Assembly (NCBI RefSeq): GCF_031846415.1
Contig: NZ_JAVRHT010000002.1
Coordinates: 62,001-126,000, forward strand
DNA length: 64,000 nucleotides
Direction of reading: 5' to 3'
Source: Rubrivirga litoralis
Lineage (GTDB): Bacteria > Bacteroidota > Rhodothermia > Rhodothermales > Rubricoccaceae
A program made the position numbers and the translations under genes. The notes below the pieces were generated by a model, which had not been told where the DNA came from, searched no databases, and worked only from the letters and a program-made list of their open reading frames with translations. Of the stretch, positions 1-8,217 are shown piece after piece (position 1 is the stretch's first letter; each line of letters begins with the position of its first letter).

Positions 1-373
1 CAGCTACGTCCGCGCGGCGGCCAAGGGGCACGGGCGGGAAAACCGGATCGAGGGCCGCGTCGAGCCGGGGCAGCGCGTGGTCGTGGTCGAGGATCTGGTG
101 TCGACGGGCGGCTCGGTCGTCTCGGCCGCCGAGGCGCTCCGCGAGGCGGGCGGGGCGGTCGTCGGCGCGCTCGCCGTCTTTACCTACGGGTTCCCCGAAG
201 CCGACCGCGCGTTCGACGACGCCGGGCTGGATCTCCACACGCTGACGGACTTCGAGACGCTCGCGCGTCTCGCCGCCGAGACCGGCGCGCTCGGTGAGGG
301 CGCGTGGAGCGTGCTCCGCGCCTGGCGCGACGACCCCGCCGGCTGGAGCCGCGAGCGGGGCGGGGCGGGGTAG
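1..373 (+). CDS. pyrE: Orotate phosphoribosyltransferase, C-terminal part (5' end outside window)
   Basis: This is the C-terminal 123 residues or so of a type I phosphoribosyltransferase, read from base 2. The PRPP-binding loop VVVVEDLVSTGGS is intact, and it is followed by a typical OPRTase tail with a TYGFPEA segment. The enzyme joins orotate to PRPP to give OMP in pyrimidine synthesis, in the cytoplasm. The hydrophobic-ED-hydrophobic-STGGS loop and the tail fit orotate better than hypoxanthine or adenine enzymes. The N-terminus is cut by the window edge. The last codons (ERGGAG) are encoded by a GC-box word, so the end of the protein has drifted with the repeat. Confidence 0.82.
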   Translation, partial: SYVRAAAKGHGRENRIEGRVEPGQRVVVVEDLVSTGGSVVSAAEALREAGGAVVGALAVFTYGFPEADRAFDDAGLDLHTLTDFETLARLAAETGALGEGAWSVLRAWRDDPAGWSRERGGAG

Positions 374-460
374 GGGAGCCGCCCCGCCCCTGCGCGATGT
401 GGGCGGGGTGGTGCACCGCCTCCGCCCCGCCCACACCGCGCGGACCGACGGCGTTGCCCG

Positions 461-482
461 GCGGCGTTGCATGCAACGCCGC
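461..482. repeat. REP-like perfect palindrome, family 1
   Basis: A perfect 22-bp palindrome centred on GCATGC (arms GCGGCGTTGCA/TGCAACGCCGC). A second intact copy lies at 63565-63584 and a decayed one at 55944-55965. All three are outside genes or touch only a stop codon. Similar GTTGCATGCAAC palindromes are known as dispersed elements in many bacterial genomes. Confidence 0.75.
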
Positions 483-591
483 TACGGCGTCCGCCCCGCC
501 GGCGCCGTGGGCGGGGTGGTCATCTGCCGCCCGCCGACCTTCCGGCCGTCTTCCGCCCCGCCCGCGCGCTGGGACCGGGCGGGGTGGGCAT

Positions 592-627
592 CTTCCGCCT
601 TCCGCCTTCCGCCTTCCGCCTTCCCGC
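592..627 (+). repeat. CTTCCGC heptamer array abutting the cinA start codon
   Basis: Four exact head-to-tail copies of CTTCCGC (592-619) are followed by one variant unit, and the array ends at the base before the ATG at 628. It is the C-rich, start-side arm of the junction element seen elsewhere. No matching G-rich arm is visible behind the pyrE stop; a REP palindrome lies there instead. No separate Shine-Dalgarno is present. Confidence 0.8.
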
Positions 628-1887
628 ATGACCGGACACCTGCTCACCGTCGGCGACGAGATCCTGCTCGGCCAGATCGTTAACACGAACGCGGCGTGGC
701 TGGGCGAGCGGCTGGCCGGCGCCGGCGTCGACCTCCGCCGCGCCGAGACGGTCGGCGACGACGTGGACGTGATCGCGGCGGCCATCGAGCGGGCCTACGC
801 CGACGGCGCCGCGGTCGTCGTGGTCACCGGCGGGCTCGGCCCGACGCACGACGACGTGACGCGGGCGGCCGTGGCGCGCGTCTTCGGCCGCGACCTCACG
901 TTCCACCCCGACCTGTTCGCCGCCATCGAGGCCCGCTACACCGAGCGCGGCCGGACGATGCCGCCCATCGGCCGCGTCATGGCCGAGGTGCCGGACGGGT
1001 TCGACGTGCTCGACAACCCGAAGGGCACGGCGCCCGGCCTCTGGGGCACGCGCGAGCGGGCGGGGCGGCGCGACGTGGTCGCCGTCCTCCCGGGCGTCCC
1101 GTACGAGATGGAGGCGATCACCGAGGGCTCGGTCCTCCCGCGCCTCCGCGCGCTCCAGGACGGGTTCGTCCTCAGCCGCACGCTGCTGACCGTGGGACGG
1201 GGCGAGAGCGACTTGGCCGGGATGCTCGACGGCTGGACCGCCCCGCCCGGGCTGGCGCTCGCCTACCTCCCCAGCCTAGGCACGGTCCGCCTGCGCGTGA
1301 CGGCGCGCGGGCCGGACCGCGAGGCGGCGCAGGCGCTCGTCGACGAGGGCGCGGGCGCCCTCCGCGACCGGCTCGGGACGCTCGTCTTCGGCGAGGGCAC
1401 GACGACGCTGGAGGCCGTCGTGAACGACCTGCTCGCGGAGCACGGGCGGACGGTCGCGTTCGCCGAGAGCTGCACGGGCGGGGCGGTCGCCGCGCGCGTG
1501 GCGTCGGTCCCCGGCGCCAGCCGCGTGCTCCGGGGCGGCGTCGTGGCCTACGACAACGCGGTCAAGGCCGACCTGCTCGGCGTGGCGTCGGACGCGCTCG
1601 ACGACTTTGGCTCGGTGTCCGAGCCCGTCGCGCTCCAGATGGCGCGGGGCGTCCGCGAGCGCCTGGGCGCCGACGTCGGCGTGGCGACGACGGGCGTCGC
1701 GGGGCCGACCGGGGGCACGCCCGAGAAACCCGTCGGCACGGTCTGGGTCGCCTACGCGGACGCCGACGGCGAGCGGGCGGTCGGCCTCCGTCTCACGCGC
1801 GACCGGACCGTCAACATCGGCCTCACGACGACGGCGGCGCTGGACCTCCTGCGGCGCCAGACGCTGCGGTCGGTGGGGGAGGGATGA
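628..1887 (+). CDS. cinA: CinA family protein (nicotinamide-nucleotide amidohydrolase)
   Basis: The protein has 419 residues, the usual CinA length. Residues 1-170 form a MoaB/MogA-like domain with the TGGLGPTHDD loop at 67-76. Residues from about 255 to the end are the CinA C-terminal deamidase domain, with AESCTGG at 279-285 (nucleophile Ser281) and a GVAGPTGG motif. Known members deamidate NMN in the pyridine nucleotide cycle, and the N-terminal domain can hydrolyse ADP-ribose. The ATG at 628 is chosen because the conserved MTGHLLTVGDEIL start follows it and the upstream in-frame sequence is repeat. recA follows after 356 bp, a gene order also seen in other bacteria. Confidence 0.93.
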   Translation: MTGHLLTVGDEILLGQIVNTNAAWLGERLAGAGVDLRRAETVGDDVDVIAAAIERAYADGAAVVVVTGGLGPTHDDVTRAAVARVFGRDLTFHPDLFAAIEARYTERGRTMPPIGRVMAEVPDGFDVLDNPKGTAPGLWGTRERAGRRDVVAVLPGVPYEMEAITEGSVLPRLRALQDGFVLSRTLLTVGRGESDLAGMLDGWTAPPGLALAYLPSLGTVRLRVTARGPDREAAQALVDEGAGALRDRLGTLVFGEGTTTLEAVVNDLLAEHGRTVAFAESCTGGAVAARVASVPGASRVLRGGVVAYDNAVKADLLGVASDALDDFGSVSEPVALQMARGVRERLGADVGVATTGVAGPTGGTPEKPVGTVWVAYADADGERAVGLRLTRDRTVNIGLTTTAALDLLRRQTLRSVGEG

Positions 1888-2243
1888 GGCGCGCGGGCGG
1901 GGTGGTGCCCGTTTGATTCCGCCCCGCCCTTTGGGTCCGCCCCACGACGGGCACCCGTAGGAACACGGCTTGCCGTGTCCGGGGCGGGCGGGGCGGCCGG
2001 AGCCCACGCCGCGCTAGAAGCAGGCTGCCACCCCGCCCCGCCGGCTCCTGGGCGGGGCGGCCCACCACCCCGCCCGCCGAACGTTTGCGGGCGGGGCGGG
2101 TACTCCAGCGCGAGGGCACCCCGACAAGGCGGGCCGTGACGCGGAGGTGTCACCCGACGTCCGTATCGTGGGCGCTCTCCCTCTTGCACCGCGCGGCCCC
2201 GCCCCGGCCCCGACCTCCAGCCCGCTCCCTAGAGCCCGACCCC
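1888..2243. other. Repeat-filled space between cinA and recA
   Basis: No gene is visible. The stretch holds many GGGCGGGG/CCCCGCCC words, one family 2 REP hairpin (1957-1980), and inverted GC-box pairs at about 2032-2105 that could form GC hairpins. I found no convincing SOS (LexA-like) box upstream of recA. Confidence 0.6.
1957..1980. repeat. REP-like hairpin, family 2
   Basis: GTAGGA precedes an exact inverted repeat ACACGGC-TT-GCCGTGT, then CC. A sister copy at 62063-62086 has a 9-bp perfect stem (GGACACGAC-TT-GTCGTGTCC) and the same GTAGG lead-in. The stems differ in sequence but keep pairing, which indicates a conserved hairpin. Confidence 0.7.
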
Positions 2244-3338
2244 ATGGCGAAAACGACCACCGCCCCGCCCGCCGACTCCGCCGCCAAGGCGAAGGCCCTC
2301 GATCTGGCCATGAAGCAGATCGACAAGCAGTTCGGGAAGGGCGCCATCATGAAGATGGGCGACGCCCCGCCGGTCGAGATGGACGCCATCTCGACGGGGT
2401 CGCTGACCCTCGACCACGCGCTCGGGATCGGGGGCGTCCCGCGCGGCCGCATCATCGAGATCTACGGCCCCGAGTCGTCGGGCAAGACGACGCTGGCGAC
2501 CCAGATCATCGCCGAGGCCCAGAAGCGCGGCGACCAGTGCGCGTTCATCGACGCCGAGCACGCCTTCGACCCGACCTACGCCGAGAAGCTGGGCGTGAAC
2601 ACGGACGAGCTGCTCATGTCGCAGCCCGACACCGGCGAGCAGGCGCTCGAGATCTGCGACATGCTCGTGCGCTCCGGCGCCCTCGGCGTCGTCGTCATCG
2701 ACTCGGTCGCCGCGCTCGTGCCCAAGGCCGAGATCGAGGGCGAGATGGGGGCCAGCCACGTCGGCATCCAGGCCCGGCTCATGAGCCAGGCGCTCCGCAA
2801 GCTGACCGGCACGATCAAGCGGACGAACACGATCCTCATCTTCATCAACCAGATCCGCATGAAGATCGGCGTCATGTTCGGCTCGCCCGAGACGACCGCC
2901 GGCGGCCGCGCGCTCAAGTTCTACGCGTCGGTCCGCATGGACATCCGCCGGATCGGGGCGCTCAAGGACGGCCAGGAGGTCGTCGGCAACCGGACGCGCG
3001 TGAAGGTGGTCAAGAACAAGGTGGCGCCCCCGTTCCGCCAGGCCGAGTTCGACATCGTCTACGGTGAGGGCGTCTCGTCCTTGGGCGAGCTCGTCGACCT
3101 CGGGCTGGAGCACGACATCATCCAGAAGTCGGGGTCGTGGTACAGCTACGGCGAGGAGAAGATCGGCCAGGGCCGCGACGCCACAAAGGAGTGGCTGCGG
3201 ACGAACGAGGACCGGCGCGAGGCCGTCAAGCAGTCGGTCAAGGAGGCGCTCGGGATGGTCCCCGGCCCGGCCCCGTCCGACGACGACAGCGACGACGTGG
3301 AGGTGGAGAGCGCGCAGGAGGCGCTCCTAGAAGACTAG
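2244..3338 (+). CDS. recA: RecA recombinase
   Basis: 364 residues. RecA forms ATP-dependent filaments on single-stranded DNA, drives homologous pairing and stimulates LexA-type self-cleavage. Walker A is GPESSGKT at 75-82, Walker B lies in the VVVIDSVAALVP segment near residue 150, and the NQIRMKIG and ETTAGGRALKFYASVR segments (L2 region and subunit interface) are intact. The C-terminus is strongly acidic (DDDSDDVEVE), as in other RecA proteins, where it tunes DNA binding. The ATG at 2244 gives the standard N-terminus; the in-frame codons upstream are repeat-derived. A hairpin follows at 3367-3398. Confidence 0.98.
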   Translation: MAKTTTAPPADSAAKAKALDLAMKQIDKQFGKGAIMKMGDAPPVEMDAISTGSLTLDHALGIGGVPRGRIIEIYGPESSGKTTLATQIIAEAQKRGDQCAFIDAEHAFDPTYAEKLGVNTDELLMSQPDTGEQALEICDMLVRSGALGVVVIDSVAALVPKAEIEGEMGASHVGIQARLMSQALRKLTGTIKRTNTILIFINQIRMKIGVMFGSPETTAGGRALKFYASVRMDIRRIGALKDGQEVVGNRTRVKVVKNKVAPPFRQAEFDIVYGEGVSSLGELVDLGLEHDIIQKSGSWYSYGEEKIGQGRDATKEWLRTNEDRREAVKQSVKEALGMVPGPAPSDDDSDDVEVESAQEALLED

Positions 3339-3366
3339 GCCGCCCCGCCCCGCCCCGCCCCGACTC

Positions 3367-3398
3367 CGACGCCGCCCGGTCCACACCGGACGGCGTCG
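3367..3398 (+). terminator. Hairpin after recA
   Basis: An 8-bp stem (CGACGCCG/CGGCGTCG), one mismatch, then a 5-bp stem (CCGGT/ACCGG) with a 4-base loop. No clear T-run follows, so it may stop transcription only weakly. The next gene is convergent. Confidence 0.5.
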
Positions 3399-3485
3399 CT
3401 CGTTAGAGCGGACCCGAAGGGCGAGACGCGGGGCAGACGCCGGAGCGGGCGGGGTGGTCGGTTCTCCGGGTCCACGCCTCCGCCG

Positions 3486-4187
3486 TCACACGTCCCCCAG
3501 GGCGGGGCGGATCAGGACCTCCTCGACGACTGAGCGGGGCGAGAGGCCGGCCACCTCGACGGCCACGCGGGCGACGTCCTCCGGCGGCATGAGCCGGTCG
3601 GCCTCGACGCCCGCGCCCTCCCACGACGGCGTGAGCGTGGCGCCCGGCAGGAGCACCGTCACGCCGACGCCGGTCCCCTTGGTCTCCTCGCGGAGCGCGC
3701 GCGCGAGGCCGAGGACGGCGTGCTTGGCCGCCCCGTACGCCGCCCCGCCCGGGTAGCCGCGGACCGACGCGACCGACCCCATCATGAGCACGCGGCCGGA
3801 GCCGCGCGCGAGCAGGGCCGGCAGAAAGGCGCGCGTGACCAGGAACGCGCTGACAGCGTTGACCTCGATCTGCCGCCGGAACGTCTCGGGCGACGTGTCC
3901 AGAAACCCGCCCGGCGTAAACAGGCCGGCGTTGTTGACGAGCACGTCGGGCACGCCGAGCTGATCGGCCACGTCGCGGCCGAGCGCCTCGACGGCCGCGT
4001 CGTCGGTCACGTCGCACGGGAACACGTCGGCCTGGCCGCCCCGCCCGCGGCAGTCGGCGGCGACGACCTCCAGCTTCGCCTCGTTCCGGCTGACGAGGGC
4101 GAGGCGCGCGTCGTCCTGCTCGGCGAAGGCGCGGGCAATGGCGGCGCCAATCCCTTGGGAGGCGCCGGTGATGAGGACGAGCGACAT
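3486..4187 (-). CDS. Short-chain dehydrogenase/reductase (SDR)
   Basis: A 233-residue classical SDR. The cofactor motif TGASQGIG is at the N-terminus, NNAG is in the middle, and the catalytic Ser (MMGSVAS) and YGAAK are in place. The acidic/basic pattern after beta-2 (SRNEAKLE) suggests NADPH preference, as in FabG- and sepiapterin-reductase-like enzymes. The substrate cannot be read from sequence. The ATG at 4187 is preferred over one 36 bases upstream, which would add an alanine/proline tail encoded by repeat. It is divergent from a second SDR at 4337 and convergent with recA. Confidence 0.85.
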   Translation of the reverse strand: MSLVLITGASQGIGAAIARAFAEQDDARLALVSRNEAKLEVVAADCRGRGGQADVFPCDVTDDAAVEALGRDVADQLGVPDVLVNNAGLFTPGGFLDTSPETFRRQIEVNAVSAFLVTRAFLPALLARGSGRVLMMGSVASVRGYPGGAAYGAAKHAVLGLARALREETKGTGVGVTVLLPGATLTPSWEGAGVEADRLMPPEDVARVAVEVAGLSPRSVVEEVLIRPALGDV

Positions 4188-4255
4188 GGCAGGCGGAGGG
4201 GCAGCGGGCGGGGTGGCCTCCAACGCAGCGGGCGCGCGGCGCCGTTCCCGGCCGG

Positions 4256-4264
4256 TAGCTTCGG
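4256..4264 (+). promoter_or_regulatory. Candidate -7 promoter element TAGCTTCGG
   Basis: It matches the Bacteroidota -7 consensus TAnnTTTG at all but one fixed base, and the same word precedes several other genes here. It lies 72 nt before the SDR start at 4337. No -33 TTTG is evident. Confidence 0.4.
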
Positions 4265-4336
4265 ACCGCCCCGCCCGCCGACTGCGCGGGCGGGGGGGTA
4301 CCGACCTCGTTCCCCCCAGCCCGTCAGCGCCTCCCT

Positions 4337-5113
4337 ATGCCCGCTTTGCCGTCCGACACCGTCGCCCTCGTCACCGGAGCCAGCCGCGGGGCGGGGCGGG
4401 CGATTGCTCGCGCGCTCGCCCGCGAAGGCGCCGCCGTCGCCGTGAACTACCTCCAGAGCCAGGACAAGGCCCAAGCCGTGGTGGAAGAAATCGAGAGCGC
4501 CGGCGGCCGCGCCTTTGCGCACCAAGCCGACGTCACGGACGCCGACGCGGTGCAGGCCCTCGTCGACGCCGTCGTCGAGCGGTGGGGCCGCCTCGACGTC
4601 GTCGTGTCGAGCGCGCTCCCGCGCTACTCGTTCGACCCGAGCGCGCCGTACGTGAGCGTCGAGACGGTCGAGTGGGACCACTTCCAGCGCCAGTATGAGG
4701 GGGCCGTCCGCGCGGCGTTCCACCTGGCGCGCGCCGCGCTCCCGACGATGAAGGCGCAGGGCGGCGGCTCGCTCGTCCACGTCGGCACCAACCTCGTCTA
4801 CAACCCGGTCGTGACGTACCACGACTACACGGCGGCCAAGGCCGGCCTCGTAGGCCTCACGCGGACGCTGGCGAAGGAACTCGGGGCCTACGGCGTCCGC
4901 GTCAATCTCGTCGCCGGCGGCCTCCTCCAGACGACCGACGCGAGCGCCGTCACCACGGACGAGGTGTTCGAGTTCGTCCGCCAGGGGACCCCGCTCCAGG
5001 AGACCGTGACGCCGGAGCAGTTTGCCGACGCCGTTCTCTTTTTCGCCTCGCCCTGGAGCCGGTCGGTCACCGGCCAGTCGCTCGCTGTCGACGGCGGCCT
5101 GACGATGGCGTAG
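4337..5113 (+). CDS. FabG-like 3-oxoacyl-ACP reductase family SDR
   Basis: 258 residues. It has TGASRGAG at the N-terminus, YTAAK as the catalytic Tyr/Lys motif and the C-terminal SVTGQSLAVDGG of FabG-like enzymes. NNAG is replaced by SSAL, and Thr (VGTNLV) sits 13 residues before the catalytic Tyr where Ser is usual. A subfamily annotated as 3-oxoacyl-ACP reductase shares GTNL, NPVV.YHDYT and LL.TTDASA, so this is a family variant and not decay. Its role in fatty-acid synthesis is an annotation by family only. The last codons and the adjacent GC box are duplicated directly downstream (5132-5155). Confidence 0.85.
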   Translation: MPALPSDTVALVTGASRGAGRAIARALAREGAAVAVNYLQSQDKAQAVVEEIESAGGRAFAHQADVTDADAVQALVDAVVERWGRLDVVVSSALPRYSFDPSAPYVSVETVEWDHFQRQYEGAVRAAFHLARAALPTMKAQGGGSLVHVGTNLVYNPVVTYHDYTAAKAGLVGLTRTLAKELGAYGVRVNLVAGGLLQTTDASAVTTDEVFEFVRQGTPLQETVTPEQFADAVLFFASPWSRSVTGQSLAVDGGLTMA

Positions 5114-5155
5114 GGGCGGGGCGGCGTAGGGGACGATGGCGTAGGGGCGGGGCGG
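5101..5155 (+). repeat. 24-bp direct repeat containing the SDR stop codon
   Basis: Bases 5101-5124 and 5132-5155 are identical. Each holds the last codons of the SDR (Thr-Met-Ala-stop) followed by GGGGCGGGGCGG. The second copy is non-coding. This looks like a recent tandem duplication of a gene tail together with its GC box. Confidence 0.85.
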
Positions 5156-5468
5156 CCCACGCAGGCTCGGGGCGCCACCCCGCCCCGCGGTCGTGGCTCC
5201 GGGCGGGGCGGCCGTCCACCCCGCCCAGGCGCTGCCGCCGGCCGGGGCGGGGTGGGCTCGGCGGCGGGCGCCACGGCGGGCGGGGCGGGCTCGGTGGCTA
5301 CGACGATGGAGACCTGACGGTTAGGTGAGGGAGGACGATAGGCGCTCGTTAAGCGGAGAAATGGATTGCGCGAAGTGAGGATGAACCTTACCATCGTTGC
5401 TCCAGCCACCCCGCCCTGGTGTCTCCAAACGGGTGGTGTTCCTGTCGGTCTCCCTGGCCCTTTGCCCC
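5114..5468. other. Intergenic space before the M4 protease gene
   Basis: It holds the duplicated tail, a cluster of GC boxes to about 5290, and then a stretch of clearly lower GC (about 5300-5400) with no gene I can support. Immediately before and across the ATG at 5469 is another C-rich 7-8 bp periodic run of GCCC-type words. Confidence 0.5.
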
Positions 5469-7928
5469 ATGCCCCTTGCTCCTTTCCGCCCCACCGCCTG
5501 GTGGGTGCTCGCTGCGGCGCTCGCCGTCACCGTTGTCTCTCCCGCCGCCGCGCAGGACGCGGACGCCCGCTTGTCGAAGGCCGCCTTCGACGCCTCCACG
5601 CTGACCCGCGTCGCGTGGGACGGCGAGCGGGGCACCCCGCAGTTTCTCGCCGGCGACCTCGGCGTGTACGACGCCGCGCCCGCAGCGGCGGCCCAGGCGT
5701 TCCTGAGCGCGAACGCGGCCGCGTTCGGGTTCGACGAGGACCCCGATGTCCGCCTCGTGCGCGCCGAGCGCGACGACCTCGGGCTCGAGCACGTCGTCGT
5801 GCAGCAGGAGGTCGGCGGCGTCCCCGTGTGGGGCGCCCAAAGCGCGCTCCACCTCGACCGGTCGGGCCGGGCCTACGCCTGGGGCGGCGCGCTCCACCCC
5901 GGCGCTGAGAGCGTCGCGACCCGCCCCGCCCTCAGCGCGGCGTCGGCGCTCGACGCCGCCCGCGCGGCGGTGGCGGTGACCGAGGAGCGGGCGTCGGTGC
6001 CCGCCGACGCGCTCGGCGAGGCCATCGACTGGACGCCCCAGGCCGAGCTCGTGGTCTACCCCGGCGACGACGGCTACGCGCTCGCCTACCACGTCCGCCT
6101 GTTCGCCGAGCGGCCGGTGCCGGCCAACTGGGAGGTGTTCGTCGACGCCCAGACCGGCGCCGTCCTCCACCACTTCAACTCGATCCACACGACCGCCCCG
6201 CCCTCGGCGGGCGCGGCCGGGCGGGGCGGGGCGGCGGCCAGGGCGGCGGCCGGCTCGCCCGTGTTCGTCGACGGCTCGGCGAACGGGACCGGGACGACGC
6301 TCTACGCTGGGACGACCTCCATCCCGACGTTCCTCTCGCAGGGCACCTACTACCTCTACGACACGACGCGCGGGCCGGATTACATCCGCACGCTGTCGGC
6401 GAACGGCCAGAACACGCTGCCGGGCAGCTACGTGACCGACGCCGACAACAACTTCTCGGCCTCCAACCAGCGGATCGCCGTGAGCGCCCACACGGGCGCC
6501 GTCCAGGTCTTCGACTACTTCAAGGGGACGCACGGCCGGTCGAGCTACGACGGCAACAACGCCTCGATCACCTCGACCGTCAGCTACGACGACGTGCCGG
6601 GCGGCGACGGGTACAACAACGCCTTCTGGAACGGCCAGCAGATGGTCTACGGCGACGGCGACGGCCGGACGTTCTCGCCGCTCGTCGAGCTCGATATCGT
6701 CGCCCACGAGCTCACGCACGCCGTGACCGGCGCCTCGGCCGGGCTCATCTACCAGAACGAGTCGGGGGCGCTGAACGAGGCCGTTTCCGACATCTTCGCC
6801 GTCATGGTCGACCGCGACGACTACCGCGTCGGCGAAGAGTCGTACACGCCGGGCACGTCGGGCGACGCGCTCCGCTACCTCGACGACCCGCCGGCCGGCG
6901 ACCAGCCGGACCACTACGCCGACCGCTACGTCGGCAGCCAGGACAACGGCGGCGTCCACATCAACTCGGGGATCGCCAACAAGCAGGCGTACCTGATGAT
7001 GGCCGGCGGCACGTTCCGCGGCCAGTCCGTCCAGAGCGTCGGCCGGGGTGTGACCGAGAAGGTGTGGTACCGGGCGCTCACGCGCTACTTCACGGCCTCG
7101 ACCAACTTCGCGGGCGCCCGCGAGGGGACGCTCCAGGCGGCGGCCGACCTCTACGGCGCCGGCTCGTCGCAGGCCCGCGCGGTCGCCGACGCCTGGGCGG
7201 CTGTCGGCGTCGGCTCGGCGTCCGGCGGCTCGGACGGCGGCACCGGCGGCGGCACGCCCGAGTGGCGCTACGAGACGCAGACGATCCAGAGCCCGCACCC
7301 GTACAGCAACAGCCTCAACAACACGAAGTCCTACTCGAAGTCCGGCGCCCAGCGCGTGGCGATGTACTTCGAGCGGTTCGAGCTCGAGGCGAACTACGAC
7401 TACGTCTACGTCAAGGACCAGTCGGGGACGACGCGGGCCACCTACACCGGCACGAAGGACGCCTTCTGGGCCATCGTCGACGGCCCGGTGATCTCGGCCA
7501 ACCTCGTCACCGACCGGAGCGTGACCGGCTACGGCTACCGCGTGACGCGCGTGGCCTACTTCTCGGACCGCGCGCTCCTCGCGGCCGACGCCGAGGGGAC
7601 GCCGCTCGCCGAGGCCCCGACCGCCCCGCCCTCGGACCCGGTCCTGGCTCTCCAGAAGGCCGAGGTCGTGGAGCTGTCGCTGGCCCTCGCCCCGAACCCG
7701 GCGCGCTCGGCCGCGACCGTGACGGTCGGCCTGCCCGAGGGCGGGGCGGTCCGCGTGGCGGTCTACGACCTCCTCGGCCGCGAGGTGGCCGTGGCGGCCG
7801 ACGGCACGTTCGAGGCGGGGCTCCACCCGGTCGCGCTCCAGACGGCCGCGCTCCCGGCCGGCGCCTACGTCGTCGTGCTCGACGCGGCCGGCGAACGGCG
7901 GACGTCGCGGCTGACGGTCGTGCGCTAG
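5469..7928 (+). CDS. Secreted M4-family (thermolysin-like) metalloprotease with type IX sorting domain
   Basis: 819 residues. A signal peptide covers about 1-29 (WWVLAAALAV, cleavage near AAAQ). A FTP/PepSY-type propeptide precedes the catalytic domain, which carries HELTH at 413-417 and the third zinc ligand Glu437 in NEAVSD. A Gly/Ser linker near 595 leads to a CUB-like beta domain (about 600-710). From about 738 to the end is a type IX sorting domain (APNPARS at its start, LLGREV, final LTVVR). Known M4 enzymes are zinc endopeptidases that are secreted and self-activated. The sorting domain implies export across the outer membrane and PorU processing. The ATG at 5469 gives a proper signal peptide, while an upstream TTG does not. 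Confidence 0.93.
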   Translation: MPLAPFRPTAWWVLAAALAVTVVSPAAAQDADARLSKAAFDASTLTRVAWDGERGTPQFLAGDLGVYDAAPAAAAQAFLSANAAAFGFDEDPDVRLVRAERDDLGLEHVVVQQEVGGVPVWGAQSALHLDRSGRAYAWGGALHPGAESVATRPALSAASALDAARAAVAVTEERASVPADALGEAIDWTPQAELVVYPGDDGYALAYHVRLFAERPVPANWEVFVDAQTGAVLHHFNSIHTTAPPSAGAAGRGGAAARAAAGSPVFVDGSANGTGTTLYAGTTSIPTFLSQGTYYLYDTTRGPDYIRTLSANGQNTLPGSYVTDADNNFSASNQRIAVSAHTGAVQVFDYFKGTHGRSSYDGNNASITSTVSYDDVPGGDGYNNAFWNGQQMVYGDGDGRTFSPLVELDIVAHELTHAVTGASAGLIYQNESGALNEAVSDIFAVMVDRDDYRVGEESYTPGTSGDALRYLDDPPAGDQPDHYADRYVGSQDNGGVHINSGIANKQAYLMMAGGTFRGQSVQSVGRGVTEKVWYRALTRYFTASTNFAGAREGTLQAAADLYGAGSSQARAVADAWAAVGVGSASGGSDGGTGGGTPEWRYETQTIQSPHPYSNSLNNTKSYSKSGAQRVAMYFERFELEANYDYVYVKDQSGTTRATYTGTKDAFWAIVDGPVISANLVTDRSVTGYGYRVTRVAYFSDRALLAADAEGTPLAEAPTAPPSDPVLALQKAEVVELSLALAPNPARSAATVTVGLPEGGAVRVAVYDLLGREVAVAADGTFEAGLHPVALQTAALPAGAYVVVLDAAGERRTSRLTVVR

Positions 7929-7968
7929 CCGCCCCGCCCGTGGGGACCGCCCCGCCCGGCGTCCCGAG

Positions 7969-8002
7969 CGCCCCCGCCCCGCCCGGGCGGGGGCGTTTTT
8001 TT
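7969..8002 (+). terminator. Rho-independent terminator after the M4 protease
   Basis: A perfect 11-bp GC stem (CGCCCCCGCCC / GGGCGGGGGCG) with a 5-base loop is followed by seven T (7996-8002). It is the strongest terminator in the window, and its stem is made from the GC-box word itself. Confidence 0.92.
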
Positions 8003-8004
8003 GT

Positions 8005-8215
8005 AGAGGGATGGGGGATGCGCGCTCCGCGCGCTCGGGATGGGGGATGGGCAGAGGCGCGGCCCGGACCGCCCCGCCCTCGGCACGGGGCGAGGCGCGG
8101 CGAGGCCTGGAGCCCCCCCCCGCCGGTCGGATCCCGAGGGCGGGGCAGACCCGGAGGGCGGGGCGGGAACGCATTCCCCACATCCCTCTATCCCTCCATC
8201 CCCCATCCCTCCCCA
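8005..8215 (+). repeat. Stop-to-start inverted word junction, CATCCC type
   Basis: The G-rich arm at 8005-8051 carries GGGATGGGGGATGG. The C-rich arm at 8177-8215 carries its exact complement CCATCCCCCATCCC inside a run of CATCCC(T/C) units, and it ends 2 bases before the GTG start at 8218. GC boxes fill the middle. The C-rich arm shares 23 identical bases with the one at 48587-48621. Confidence 0.85.
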
Positions 8216-8217
8216 TT

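Noticed and set aside
304..627. In-frame extension of cinA upstream of 628
   Set aside because: The added residues are encoded by the REP palindrome, GC boxes and the heptamer array, and CinA homologues start at the ATG at 628.
2190..2243. LexA/SOS operator upstream of recA
   Set aside because: No palindromic site of either the GAAC-N4-GTTC or CTG-N10-CAG type could be identified with confidence.
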